64,000 nt of DNA from Hypoxylon rubiginosum (lineage: Eukaryota; Ascomycota; Sordariomycetes; Xylariales; Hypoxylaceae), in assembly GCA_902806565.1 (NCBI GenBank), contig CADCXA010000061.1, forward strand, positions 1 through 64,000, in the 5' to 3' direction. Below the pieces are notes generated by a model. It was not told the origin of the DNA. It did no database searches and saw only the letters and a program-made list of their open reading frames with translations. This document shows positions 1 through 12,040 of the stretch, in pieces; the first letter of the stretch is position 1; the number at the start of each line of letters is the position of its first letter. The position numbers and the translations under genes were made by a program.

Positions 1-743
1 TTCAGGTACACCTCGTAGACTACGGCGCATTGGTCTGTTTAATTTTGCAGACCATCCAGAAAGAGAAAGTGAGGTTTCTATACGCGACTGGGAAGCGTAT
101 ATTTCAAATCAAAGGCATAGCTTTGACGGTTGCGAGATGGAGGAAATTGTCATAGAATAGAGCATAATATGAGTCTTGATCTATTGGCGTTTATTATTCA
201 AGGCACAGACGAGCATAGTTCTATTCTCGTATGCCTTGAGCTGAGGTAAAAGCTTGGTATATCTGCCGTGGACGTTACTTGCGCTGCCATTTAGCTCACC
301 TTAGGACCTGGGGAATGGGGAATATAGATCCTTATATATTATTTAAACGAATCGGGTTATTTTATCATACATATGTAGCTATCCGAAGCTAGGAAAGGGG
401 TTTAGTATTCTATTGGCTGTGTTTTAGCCACCTCCCAGATGTGACGTGCCTTAATTCGTGGCCGGAGGTTTCATTCAGGGGTGTTACCTTCGATAAGGAA
501 ATCCCTGAGGCCAATCTTGCGTTTTGGGCGGGACGTAGGCCGTGCTCCCTCGGACGAAAAAGGGCAAAAAAAGGAGAAACAAGCAACGTCATTCATTTAT
601 TCGTTTATTCATCCATTCACTCATTTATTCATTCATCCATTGTTTTCCTTTTTTTCTATTTATTTACTCGATGCAATTGAGAGCCAGCGCGGCAGGTCCC
701 GAAAAGTGAAGGATCTATGAAGAACTAAAACAAAATATCAACC
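1..743. other. Upstream region of the TRK gene
   Basis: I see no coding sequence here. The left part is anonymous AT-leaning DNA. At 590-642 there is a degenerate ATTC/ATTT short tandem run, and 650-743 should hold the 5' UTR of the transporter gene. The start codon at 744 sits in an acceptable context (ACC before ATG). Short open frames between 410 and 720 have no recognisable content. Confidence 0.6.
590..642. repeat. Degenerate ATTC/ATTT tetranucleotide run
   Basis: About 50 bases of imperfect repeats of ATTC, ATTT and ATCC lie about 100 bases upstream of the TRK start codon. It is a simple-sequence tract with no inferred function. Confidence 0.7.
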
Positions 744-3192
744 ATGGAGCTTCAGTGGTGGAAGGATTTCAGCACCCGGCATCCTAGAACATATGACACG
801 CTGGCCGCCGTGGCGCGTGCCGCCCAGCCGTATGTGCCGCCTATCAACTATATCACCCTGCATTATGCGTACTTCATCGCCACCACGATCATCGCCACGC
901 TCATCTTCTGGGGGTCTTCGGCCCCGGCCTACAGCGTCGGTTGGTGGGACAGCATGTTCATGGTCATGTCGGCGCTTACCGCGTCGGGTCTCAACACCGT
1001 CAATGTCAGCCAACTGACGACGTTCCAGCAGGTCCTCCTCTGCATATTGATGATGATCGGAAGTCAGGTGCTGATCTCGTACGTCACTATCGCATTTCGC
1101 CAGCACATCTTCGAGAAGCGCTTCGAGGATATCGTGGAGACGGAGCGGGAGAAGAGGAAGAAGGTGAAGGGAAGTACCGGCGCTCTTGTCGGCATGACAG
1201 GTGCCATGTTCGGGCTGCAGGTCATGTCTTCCTTCGGCAAGGGACGGGCCCAAAGCAGGCCGCGGTCCTCCTCCAATCGTGCGAACATCGTAACTTCGCC
1301 GACTAGGAGGGGATTTTCTTCCGAGGAGCCACGGTCTTCTATTTCGGAGGTTCAGGCGGGAGGTATGAGGGGCCAGTATCAACCGCATATCGGCTTCCTC
1401 GAGCCCGTGCAAGAGGGCAAGTCTTTCGAAGGGCAGACGGCGGTCACCGGACACTCCATCTACCAGACGCATTCCCACCAGACGGAGACGACGAGACGGA
1501 GATCCCAAGCGGCGGAGTCGACGAGGACGACAATCGACGGGTTCAACGTGCAGACCTTCCTCAAGGAGCAGAGGCGCAACATCGGGAGAAACGGCCAGTT
1601 CTTCAACCTGTCGGAGGAACAGCGGGAATATCTCGGCGGCGTCGAATATCGCGCCCTCAAATTCCTCTCCGCCTTCGTCATCGCCTACTTCGCCATCTGC
1701 CAGCTCTTGGGCGCCATCGCTCTTGGCGCTTGGATGTCGGTGTATGCAACCGACGCCGCTGCCGTCAATACACAGAATCCGTGGTGGGCGGGCATTTTCC
1801 TAAGTATCTCTGCCTACAACAACGCCGGCTTCACGCTGCTAGACGCGGGGTTTATACCCTTTCAGTCCTCGTATTTCCTACTGACCGTCGTCACGCTGCT
1901 CTCGCTAGCCGGCCCGGCCGCTTTTCCTGTCTTCATGCGACTCATAATATGGGTCATGTCGTCTCTGCTGAGCCTCTTTTCCAAAAACAAAGAGTACACC
2001 GACTGGAAAGAGAGTTTCGACTTCATCTTGAAATTCCCTCGTCGCGTATACACCAGCTTGTTTCCTGCCAAGGACACCTGGATGTTCGCCGCCACGTTCG
2101 GAGGCTTCGTGATAGCGGATTGGTTCTTGATTCTAATCCTCAGCATTGGGAATCCCACCATGGAGGCTATACCTCTCGGCCAGCGAATATTCGACGCTCT
2201 CTTCCAGGGTTTCTGTAAGTGCACAAACGATAATAATACCGTCGCAATTTGGATGAGAAATTAAAGCTGACTAACCTGCTTCCCTCCACTAGCTATCCCT
2301 TCAGGAGGATACGCCATAGTATCACCGTCGGCCATATACTTCGACGTCCAAGTCCTTTGGCTAGTCGTCTATTATACAGCAGCCTACCCTCACATAATCA
2401 CGATGCGTAGGACCAACGTCTACGAAGAACGCTCCTTGGGGATATACGAAGGCGACCAGGCGGAACCGGAGCAGCTCCACTCCGCGAGCAGCAGCGTCTT
2501 CGACGTCGACGCCGCCATCCCGGACCGGCCCGGCGGCCTCCCGCCGCCCGCGACCGACAAGAACTGGGACGCGGCCTCGCGCGCGCCGACGACCGCGTCC
2601 ATCAAGAAGCTCTCCGCCATGGGCCGGCGGGGCACCGCGTTCGTCGGCCGGCAGATCCAGAACCGCATGACGGCCTTCCAAGGCGTCGGCGTCGCTTCCG
2701 CTTCGCCATCAGCAGGGCCCAGACCGCTCCGTCGGGCCGTGACCATGGACTTCGGACGCGCTGCCTCGGTCCACTCCCTGCACGACCACGTGCCGACGAC
2801 GGGCCCGCCGAGCCTGGTCTCGCAGCAGATGCGGGGCCAGCTGAGCCACGACGTGTGGTGGATCGCCTTAACACTATTCCTCATCACGCTGATCGAGACG
2901 TCGCACTCGCTCGCGGACCCGGCGACCTACAGCGTCTTCACCGTCCTCTCTCGAGATCGTGTCGGGGTACACCAACATCGGCATCAGCATCGGCCTTCCC
3001 GACCAGAGTTATAGTTTTAGCGGCGGCATGTACACGGGCAGCAAGATCGTCATGATCTTCGTCATGCTGCGCGGCCGCCACCGAGGTTTGCCCGTCGCGC
3101 TCGACCGCGCCGTGAGGCTGCCCGGGAGGAAGCTGGCCGAGTACGAGGAGGAGGACGCCGAGATCCGGAGTCTGACCGCGCTCTCGCGGTAG
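744..3192 (+). CDS. TRK1: TRK-type potassium transporter, with an apparent frameshift
   Basis: High-affinity K+ uptake protein of the plasma membrane (TrkH/TRK/HKT superfamily, four M-P-M repeats). Exon 1 is 744-2214 and exon 2 is 2293-3192; the 78-base intron starts GTAAGT and ends CACTAG. P-loop 1 is visible as SALTASGLNT, loop 2 as ISAYNNAGFTLLD and loop 3 as FSIPSGGY, made across the splice. Loop 4 is SGYTNIGISIG, followed by the family signature LRGRHRGLPVALDRA. A long hydrophilic, Ser/Arg-rich loop separates repeats 1 and 2, as in fungal TRKs. Loop 4 and the signature lie one base out of frame with the rest: around 2946-2955 the run CTCTCTC appears to carry one extra base, and the uncorrected frame ends at 3014. 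Exon lengths sum to 2371, which is 790 codons plus one base, so a single insertion explains everything and gives about 789 residues. The frameshift is either real, removing the last repeat, or an assembly error. Confidence 0.9.
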
Positions 3193-3725
3193 AGCTTCCG
3201 GTTTGCGCTGATCGTGGTTGAGGATTTAAAAGCATGTTCGGTGGTTCCAAGGCGTTTACGGGATGTACTTGCGTGGGCTACATGCGGATACATAGACGGT
3301 AACGGTTCTAGAGAGGATAAATCAGGGGCCGTGCGCCTGGAGCGCCCAGATAGACTAGATCATATTTAATTTTTTAACATGTAGATAGTAACAATTCTAG
3401 CTTCCAGAAACGGAGCGTTTCACCGGCCAGTAATGCCAAAACAATGTGTTCTCTACTTGGATTCCGTGAAACTATTACATATGCGACGGGTTGGCCATGA
3501 GGTTTACATTATCAAGTCAGGCTCTCGACCAACCAGATCAGAATCTAGGGTGCGAGAAAATGACTTGGTTGGGATGACTGCGATATGGACAAGACAACCA
3601 GCAAACTCTAACGTTGGCGGTGTAATATGTTAAGAGATGTAGATATAAACTGGATGAGTAGCAACTGATTAAGCCTAATAAGCTGCATCATTATGGACTT
3701 GTTGATATATACAGGACACGTAATT
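3193..3725. other. Convergent intergenic region between TRK and IleRS genes
   Basis: About 530 bases lie between the two stop codons and should hold both 3' UTRs. No coding signal is visible. A 66-codon frame at 3433-3633 has no recognisable content. Confidence 0.6.
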
Positions 3726-6700
3726 CTACACAGTAGCCACCACATCCTCGCACCGCTGGCACAGCTCATCCTCTTCCGGAGCAACATAGCGCCAGCACCG
3801 TGGGCACTTAGCCTGGGTAGGAGGAAGCACCACCACCTTCCCCTTTACGTCGCCGCCGACCTCGAAGTCTCGCGTGTACGACCATTCCATGTCTTGAGGG
3901 GGCGTGGCATTGATGCCGACCGACGAGACGACGAACATGGCTTCTAACTCGTCCGCGTACGTCTCGAGCCCGTTTCGGATCGACGTGTCCGCGACGTCGA
4001 TGATGACCGAGCTCTGCAGAGACGATCCTACGACTTTATCGCCACGGGCGACCTCTAGACCCGATTTAATGGCGCCGTGGACGGACATGAGGATGGGGAT
4101 ATCTTTCCTCAATGATTCCAAGCTGTATGTGAGGCGGCTATCATCGATAACAGGGTCGCCGTAGAGTTGGTGGAGGGGGTGGATCAAAGCTCTGTGTTTC
4201 ACTGTTAGTCTTGGCCTACGGAAATGACATAACATCTTGGCTAGTTCATCAACTTACGAGTCTTGCTTCATCCACTCGGGACGATGATCCCACGCCTCTT
4301 CAACGAGCAACGGCGCCATCGGTGCCAGCATCCTTAGGAGACCGGTGAGTAGAGGCTCGAGGACGCCTCCCCCGTCCCCGCAGTAGAGCCGGTCTTTCAG
4401 CGCCTCGAGGTAAAAGGCAGACAGGTCGTTCGTTACCCACCTGTTTAGAGCGGCAAATCCCTTGTAGAATTCATGGCTGTCGAATGCCTTGCCTACTTCT
4501 TGCATGGTATCCTGCAAGTGTATGATAGCGATATGATCCGTCACACTCAAAGGCGCAGAGCGCGCCGATTCGTGCAGCGATCCTAAGAGCATCTTTACAG
4601 TGGTGCGGTATTTTATCAGAGCCGTGTGGATGGCGCTGAGCACCGGGACACCAATGGCCACATCCCGAGTGTAATCACTACTCGCAGCCCATAATCGAAG
4701 AGCATCCGGGCCCAAAGCATCGTAGGCAGGCGGTCCCTGGGCCGCCTTTTTCTTCTGCTTGATCGGCGGCAGGAGCGTACCATCTATGACTTGCTGCGGC
4801 TCTATGATATTTCCCAGTGACTTGGACATCTTCTTGCCATCTTGGTCCAGCGTAAACCCGTGAGTGATCAGTTGCTTAAAGGGTGCGCCTTTCTCGAAAT
4901 CGGCCTCGACTTGAGCTCCTGCGGCAATTCGGGTGAGAAGGCTGGACTGGAACCAGCCACGGTGCTGGTCTGACCCTTCGAGGTAGACATCCGCCCGGCC
5001 CGGCATCATAGTCCAGCTACTGCCACTGTCGAACCATACATCCATAGTATCCGTCCCTCGCCGGTATTCTCCCTTTCCTTTCAATGAAGGTGGAATCCAG
5101 GCTGGGTCGTCTTGGGCGTCTGACCACCAGGCATGAGTTCCTCGCTCCTGTATCACCGAAATAATGTGCTCGACTACTTCCTCGTTCACAACGGCTGCAC
5201 CTGTTTCGTCATATAGGGCAGGAATGGGGACACCCCAAGCACGCTGTCGAGATATACACCACTCGCTTCGGCCCCGAATAAAGCTCTCCAGCCGTTTTCT
5301 ACCCGATTCCGGAATGAAGCGGATACCATCGAGAGCGGCAAGAGCTTCCTGCTTGATAGATTCGACGTCAGCGAACCACTGCTCAGTAGCTCGGATTACC
5401 ACTGGCTTTTTTGTTCGCCAGTCGTACGGGTACTTGTGCTGATACTTTTCCACCCACAACACGTCGCAATGTAGTTGAAGCATACTAAGAACATACTGGC
5501 CACCACCTTCACTGACTGGAGGAGCCGACAGCAGTGCTTCGGGTAAATCAGGAAAGGCATCCTGAGTAAACTTCCCTTGGTCGTCTATAGGGGCTACCAC
5601 GGGTATACCAAGCGGCCGGCAGACTTCGTAGTCGTCAAATCCATGGCCAGGGGCAAGATGGACAAGTCCCGATCCCGAGTCCGCCGACACGAAATCTGCG
5701 TGTATGACAGGCTGCGGTACGCCGTCCTTGCCTTGAAGCCGGTTGAGGTACTTCAAGCCGGCCAGCTCCTTGCCCTTTAGTGTGCCAAGGATCTGGAAAT
5801 ATTCTTGGGCACCAATTTTCGTAACAAGGGTTTCAAGGCGACTCTTAGCAACTAATACGGTGCTACCCCCCTAGAACAACGCAATACTCCAAGTCATCGT
5901 GTATGGCTATAGCTCTGTTTGCGGGTAGCGTCCACGGCGTGGTAGTCCATATTACAGCATACAGCTGTCCCTGGATTTTATTCCGTAGACCTTCAAATTG
6001 AGGGAGTGTCCTCCACTCATCTGTTATAGGGAATCTCACCCAAGCCGCAGTGGAGACGTGATCATCGCGATACTCGAGCTCAGCCTCGGCTAGGGCAGTC
6101 CTTGACGAAGGCGACCAGTAAACAGGCTTGAACCTACGGTAGATCAGACCTTTCTTGATCATCTGTTGAAATAAGCGAAGCTGCCGGATCTCGAACACAG
6201 CATCCATAGTAGTCCATCTCCGGTCCCAATCGCCCATGACTCCGTATGAGCGGAAGCCCTTCATCTGCTTCAGGACGGTATTGGACGCTAGGTTCCTAGC
6301 GGACTTTCGAATTTCGACGGGGCTGAGCTTTGCCCCCTGAGAACTCTCGAGAGCTTTGAGCTCGATTGGAAGTCCGTGGCAGTCCCATCCCGGAACGTAG
6401 TCTACTCTTCGGCCTACGCGCACCAAGGTATGAGCTTCACTTCACATGAAAATCCTGCAATTTACGCCTAACTACATGCTGACCTTGTTGCACTTTGACC
6501 CTCAAGATCATATCCTTTAAGATCTTGTTCAGGGCATGACCGACGTGTAGGTTGCCATTAGCGTAAGGCGGACCATCATGAAGGACAAAAGTGTCATCGG
6601 AGGGCCGATTCTGCTTTTGCCATTCGTAGAGATGGTCGGCGCATCGTTGTATATACTGCTCCCGTAATTTGGGTAGAGGTCTCGGACTTAAGCCATATAT

Positions 6701-6791
6701 GATCAGCTTAAGAACGAGCGGACCGGAGCAATTCGACTTACGGGAACGTGGATTTGGGCAATCTCAGCGTTGCCGACCATGATTTCGACAT
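3726..6791 (-). CDS. ISM1: Isoleucyl-tRNA synthetase, mitochondrial type, with an apparent frameshift
   Basis: Charges mitochondrial tRNA-Ile. Exons on the minus strand: 6791-6742, 6686-6484, 6434-4258, 4191-3726 (introns of 55, 49 and 66 bases). The N-terminus ([16 protein letters not shown]) is Ser/Arg/Lys-rich with no acidic residue, like a mitochondrial presequence. The class I signature HVGH is at residues 64-67, preceded by [10 protein letters not shown]. Then come [18 protein letters not shown], the editing-domain start [41 protein letters not shown] and the second signature KMSKSLGN near residue 620. The C-terminus carries a CPRCW...CQRC zinc site, typical of bacterial and organellar IleRS. 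At plus-strand 5866-5871 a run of six C (G on the coding strand) puts the frame into a TAG. With five, the protein reads on as [14 protein letters not shown]. Exon lengths total 2896, which is 965 codons plus one base, so one extra base accounts for the break. Corrected length is about 964 residues, normal for the family. In an essential gene, assembly error is the likelier cause. Confidence 0.93.
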
Positions 6792-7175
6792 GGTAGTCTC
6801 CAGACCATGTTTGGTGCTTAAATATTGGACTGATCAATGAGCTGATGGCATCACAAAAACTCACGATATTTCGTTTGAAGAACTGAAGATTTACTGTTAT
6901 CGATAGAGCTTGAGCCACTATGAGTGAGGCTACGTGATGAACCAGATAGAGCACCCAATGAATTGCGAGAGATTAATTGAGCCTCAGCCACAAATGCAAG
7001 GCTACTTCGTACTACTTCGTACTACTTCGTACCGGCACGCACCCCCGCTAAATTACAGTGGACTAGGCAGCTAAAGGGATAAGGGTGTCACCCCGTGTGA
7101 CCTCATACCCTTAGACCAAATGTTCTCAGAGTCATAAATTCCTCTGTCGCGATATGCGGCGCATTCACTCTCGCC
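6792..7175. promoter_or_regulatory. Divergent promoter region, IleRS (-) and unknown gene (+)
   Basis: The 384 bases between two outward-facing start codons must contain both promoters. A 10-base unit ending CTACTTCGT is repeated three times at about 7001-7030. No clear TATA box was picked out. Confidence 0.5.
7001..7030. repeat. Three tandem copies of a 10-base unit
   Basis: The unit ACTACTTCGT occurs three times in a row (first base G in copy 1) inside the divergent promoter. It could be a regulatory cluster or a chance microsatellite. Confidence 0.8.
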
Positions 7176-8427
7176 ATGGCGCCAATACGCCGATACCTCC
7201 GCATCACCAAATATTCGGTCCTCGAATGCCGAATCTATCTCGATAACCCTGCTCTCGTCCACACCTGGCTCCTCAACCCGAGGAATCCCGTCCTGCCAAG
7301 AATCATCGAGAGTGTTCGTCCACTTGTCTTACCGAAGCTGCGCGAAGAGCGGGAGCGCAGTCGAAAACGAAGCACCAAAAAGAAAGCGATTAAGGATGTC
7401 GTGGTCCAAGGTAGGTCGCATACATACCTAGCATACACACATACGCACACACGCAAACATTGTTCATGTCCATGTTCATGTCCATGTCATCTCCCAACAA
7501 AAACTCCCGACACGAGTACTTTCTCTACGTTATCTGCTGCGGGAGTTTGCATAGGCCCCATGAGAAGATCTACGAGGAGGTTGGTGCAGCACAACATGTA
7601 ACACATTCGCAGATGACTTCGAGGTCTCCATATTCCTCACCGAGACAAGCACGCGCCATGCGCTCCTGACGAAACACAAACACTTCCACGATACCACCCA
7701 AACTAAGCTTACCTCCAACTCGGGCCGCCTCGTGGGCGCATCCAATGAGGCACCCATCGACGTCGACGCTGCGGAACTGGCTCCGGCGATTCGTGTCGAG
7801 GACAGCGATGACGAGGTGGATCCTGCAGCCGCGCTGGCCGGAATTCCCGCGGTAGATGAGACCGACGCTGCTGCAGCGGGTACCAGCAGCGGCAGGCGAC
7901 CCAAGCGCGCACGCAGGAATACAGAAACAGAAACAGATACAGGTGCTGATCGCGGCGGTGAGGATCAAGGGGATAGCGATGTGGAGATCGTATCGGATGG
8001 CGAGAACGAGGGCGAGGAGGATGATAATGATGATGATGACGATGACGGCCTGTTTGTGCATGATGAAGATCCGGATGGCGACGCTGGCACGAGGCCGCCA
8101 CCGGCCAAGCGTCGTCGCAGGGGAGCCGCTGCAACTGCAGCAGCGGAGGGTGACAGCGCCGAGGATAACGACGACAAGAAGAAACTGGCCATGGACATCT
8201 CGTACGAGGGATTTTCTATTTACGGCCGCGTGCTGTGCCTCGTCGTCAAGCGCCGCGAGGGTAACATCGGCGGCGGCCCCCAACCACCACTACCACCACC
8301 GGGCCGCGGCAGCAGCAGCAGGACGGCCGCTGCAACGAAACCTGGGGGCGGAGCTGGGCGTGGCCAGGCCATGATGGAGAACTTTATCATCTCCACCCAA
8401 CTACCGGCCGGTTCAGACGTTTCATGA
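7176..8427 (+). CDS. Conserved-looking fungal protein of unknown function with an acidic middle
   Basis: Exon 1 is 7176-7410 and exon 2 is 7613-8427; the 202-base intron starts GTAGGT and ends TTCGCAG. Exon lengths sum to 1050, giving 349 residues. The start MAPIRRYLRITKYSVLE is followed by a compact segment to about residue 110 that looks folded (hydrophobic and basic, with FEVSIFLTETSTRHALL after the splice). Residues about 115-270 are low-complexity and highly acidic, with a run of Asp/Glu and two basic patches (GRRPKRARR and PPAKRRRR) that resemble nuclear localisation signals. A second conserved-looking block, YEGFSIYGRVLCLVVKRR, lies near residue 280. I do not recognise the family. The basic patches and acidic tract suggest a nuclear protein, which is inference only. 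Clean splicing in frame and a good terminal block make it a real gene. Confidence 0.75.
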
Positions 8428-8696
8428 AGATTTTCTTTTATTCCAAGGGGGGGAAGGAAAGGAAAGGGAACCAAACGGCATCTATCTTACCCCCCGAACG
8501 ACGGATTCGCGGGCGGGCGGGCTGTCGCCGTAGCATCCATCCTATGCACGTCACCCTTCAACCCTTCCACCCTCGACCACGTGGGCTGCAGGATTCGGTC
8601 GGCCGAGGCAAAAAGTCGAGGGTAGCGGTTTTGCACCCGGTGTTTGATATGCGCGGTTTTGCTTACTAGGCGCATGCTGAGAGCGAGCGCATGTCG

Positions 8697-8717
8697 CAGC
8701 AGCAGCAGCAGCAGCAG
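8697..8717 (+). repeat. (CAG)7 trinucleotide repeat
   Basis: Seven CAG units follow an ATG at 8691. The frame would start with a glutamine tract and runs 67 codons, but nothing else in it looks coding. Confidence 0.85.
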
Positions 8718-11700
8718 AGGGATGATCTGCCTCGGCATCGGATGCCGGATCTTCAAGACAAAAAGGTCAGATCGTCGTTAACTCGACGCGCGAGCTATGC
8801 GTATGTGTATACGTGGGTCGGGGCCTCTAGAACCAAGACCCAAGAGGCCTACTGGAGAAGTAGAAGAAGAAAGAGAAAAGAATGTATATCTTGATTATGC
8901 AGCCACGGAAACTCTAGATCCTCCTGCAGTGACACCCCAAGGAAGGGCTCCTTGTGGTGTAGTGTGTAGCTTTGTTCCACCTGCAGGAGTAAAACTTACC
9001 TATCCAACGTGCCCGTCTTCTTCGACGCGAAACCTTTTTTTCTTTTTTTTAATATATTCGCCGCTGACCACCACCAAGGCCACGTTGTCCATATGCAAGC
9101 CCGCCAGCGATCTTTTTTTTTCTGCTGACCAGATAGGCTCTCTCGTCTGCATGCAGTCTGACCCCAAAGCCGTCGAGGTACACACATGCTTTGTGATGTG
9201 CAACAACTCGCGCGCGCCAATGATTTGGAATATTTAAAATAAAATAAAAAACCACACCGCCCGTCTAGCCCCCAAACTCTTAAGAGTTAAGAGACGCGCC
9301 GAGACTTTTTGGTTCTGCAAGAAGATTCCATTATCACGAGATCGGTTGGTTTTCGCCACTTTGAATCGATCCCGGTCCTGATCTTCCTAGGCGCAGCCGT
9401 GCATGGAGAGGTATGCAATGTATGTAGGCGTTGCTTGAAGCGTAGCTATTCGGTCACATGAGACGCATCTTTCTAAGAATAGACACGCAGGTGAAGTTCC
9501 AGTGTACAAAGACTCAAGAGGTAGGTAAGTGCATACTTACAAACTGCAATAATATACATCACCCACTAGGAGGAGAGGGAAAGAAATGACTCTCGATGTA
9601 TGTCTTGTAGAATATCGCATTATGCTTTTTGGAGGTAACATCTGGCAAATAACTTCATATGTATTGGACCTCGCCACGACCTGGCCACCGGGCCCGGCCC
9701 GGGCCGCCAACCGAAAAACCGGCGACTACGGCTCGCGATGGAGTTTCTCCGCCCGCGCCGCACTAGCCGCCGTGTCCGTTTGGGTAGAAGGCTTAAGCAA
9801 TGTGCTTATGCATTCAAGAGGGGCGGAGATCATACTAGATAGTGTCTTGAGTAGGTATTTGGTATACGTCTAAACAGACAGATCCTGCGAGGTAGCCACT
9901 AGGTAGTATTTTTCTGATCAAAGACGGAGTAGCCTAGTGTCGTTGTCTAAACATGTTGACAGAGTGGCTGGTTAGCAGATGCATATTGATTATTTGGAGA
10001 CTTCGACTTCGTCCTGTGGCGGTTATTTTCCAACTAAGCTCCTATTGACTATCCAATGTGCATTCCCTCATAGTACCAAGGCACTAGTCGTTGCTTTCGT
10101 TGTCAATATTTACTTTTGTGACCATGGCAGCTTCGGCCTGCGTATACTAGATATTGACGGTAAAATGTCCGAGTGTAACTCCTACTGCAGCCAGTAGACT
10201 GAAAAGGGCCCTCGCTCTCCTCTCTATTACCAAGCATGCCATAGTGCAGCCAGCTAGAGAGGTGGGATGTGTAATGAGACACTGCATATCTTGCTGACTT
10301 TACAAACGCCCTCACTCATGCTTACCACTGTCTAATGTAGACACTCGAGGGAATAATACCTAGCGTCTGATACCAGCTTCCCGCAACAGTTGTACTAACT
10401 CACGCGAGGAAACAACGTAATATCAAGTCAAGGGCGTTTTGAATTATTAATATTCGACTACATTGGTGGTGGCTTAGCATCATGGCGTTCAAAGGCCGGC
10501 GTTGGAAGGGAACAAGAATACACGCATGAAACTTGGGATTCTTTTTTTCATCTCAACACGCATTTTACCTAGTATCCTACCAGCATAGCAATGCCCCCGT
10601 AGGCAGTCCTATGCAATACATACATCACCGCGCGCATTACAAATGGTTGTTTGCCCGTTTCGAGATAATAATAGACACGTGAGGGCTTACCTACCCTACT
10701 TTCCCACTGGTGTGTTGGTACGGGAGGATCTACCGTGCAGCTCCGGGCGGTTCTCCGCGATGGGTCTCCACACGTAACCGGCCATATCGGCGACCATTAT
10801 TTTTGTTTGTTGCCCAAACAAGAAGGCCTGCATGTGTTTCTGGTCTCTCGGTCTGTCAGGATATTAGAGGTTCGTGATTGCTTCGCCAAGAGCAAGGGGG
10901 GTTTGCCCTTTTTTCGCAAGGGCGAAGATAGGCATTTGAGGTTGAGGTAGATATGTAAGCAACCAAAAGACAGACAGATGCCTATAATGGGCAGCTCGGC
11001 AGCCGAAAGTCCCGGGGACAGGGTGCGGCGGCCAGGGCTCCCGTATTTCGGGTCTCCATACCCCGGCTGCGGCGAGGTGCATGCGGGTTGGCGGTTAACG
11101 GGGGTTGGTTTGACTCACTCCTTTCTCCAGGTAATGAATGGTCTGTCTGTTTTGTACCTGTAGGCCAACTTGTTGTTTCGGGGTTTGCAAAAAACTGTCA
11201 GCATATACCTTGCCATCTTACAAGTTTATTGTCCACCTGGAGTTTGGATTCCCCGTGTTGTCCGTCAAGAGCTGTCGTAGCCAAAGAAACCGCAGTAATT
11301 ACACGTAAGCCAGACGTGATATACTCCATTACATATGCGCAATATACCTCCCGTACGTCCATTTGCGTGTCCTTGCGTCGCTGCTGCGACTTTACACAGC
11401 TGTGTAGGTACTACGCTACAGGTACATACATGCAGGTATATATGCACCATGTATATTGTCAGCCGTAGGTCAGGGCATGGCGTCAGGGTTTAGATGCTGA
11501 CAAGCTGGGCCGGGCGCAGGTTGTCAAGTCAAGAACTGATTCGTCAGCCTTTCTCTCGTTTGCATGCGGCAAACCCACCCTGGACCAGTACTCAGCCTAC
11601 CTCCCACTACGGAATTCCCACGATGTACTGTACATACCCTCCCTCAGGTAGGCTGGTAAGGTAGCTGGTTCTTTCCCCTTACCCCAGCTTGGGCGCTGGG

Positions 11701-11994
11701 GTCAAGCCCATTCGCCGAGTTGGAGGTACATACTCGGGATTCGCGGAGCATTTTTGCTTATTATTGTTACTCGGATTATTATTATTTTATTTTCTGTTAT
11801 TATTGCCCGGCGATCAGATATTGGGAAATTGGGAGCTAGGATGCTATCGTATGTATCCGTAATCCCCAGCACGGACAGGGTCTAACAGGGCAAAAATCGA
11901 TAATAGTCGAGATAATGGTGTTCATCAGCTGACGATATATGGGAGTTGATCTAGTGAGCTTTCGGCAATGTCGGTTCTTTTTTTCTCCCACGAA

Positions 11995-12040
11995 GCTGGC
12001 AGGCTGGCAGGCTGGACAGGCTGGACAGGCTGGACAGGCT
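11995..12040. repeat. Tandem GGCTGG-type minisatellite
   Basis: Two copies of an 8-base AGGCTGGC unit run into three copies of a 9-base AGGCTGGAC unit. The tract lies in the gene-free stretch and has no inferred role. Confidence 0.8.

Noticed and set aside
738..1508. Long antisense open frame opposite TRK exon 1
   Set aside because: It mirrors the codon structure of the real transporter exon, and has no motif of its own.
8691..8894. 67-codon frame with a glutamine tract
   Set aside because: Only the CAG repeat makes it look coding; the rest is featureless.
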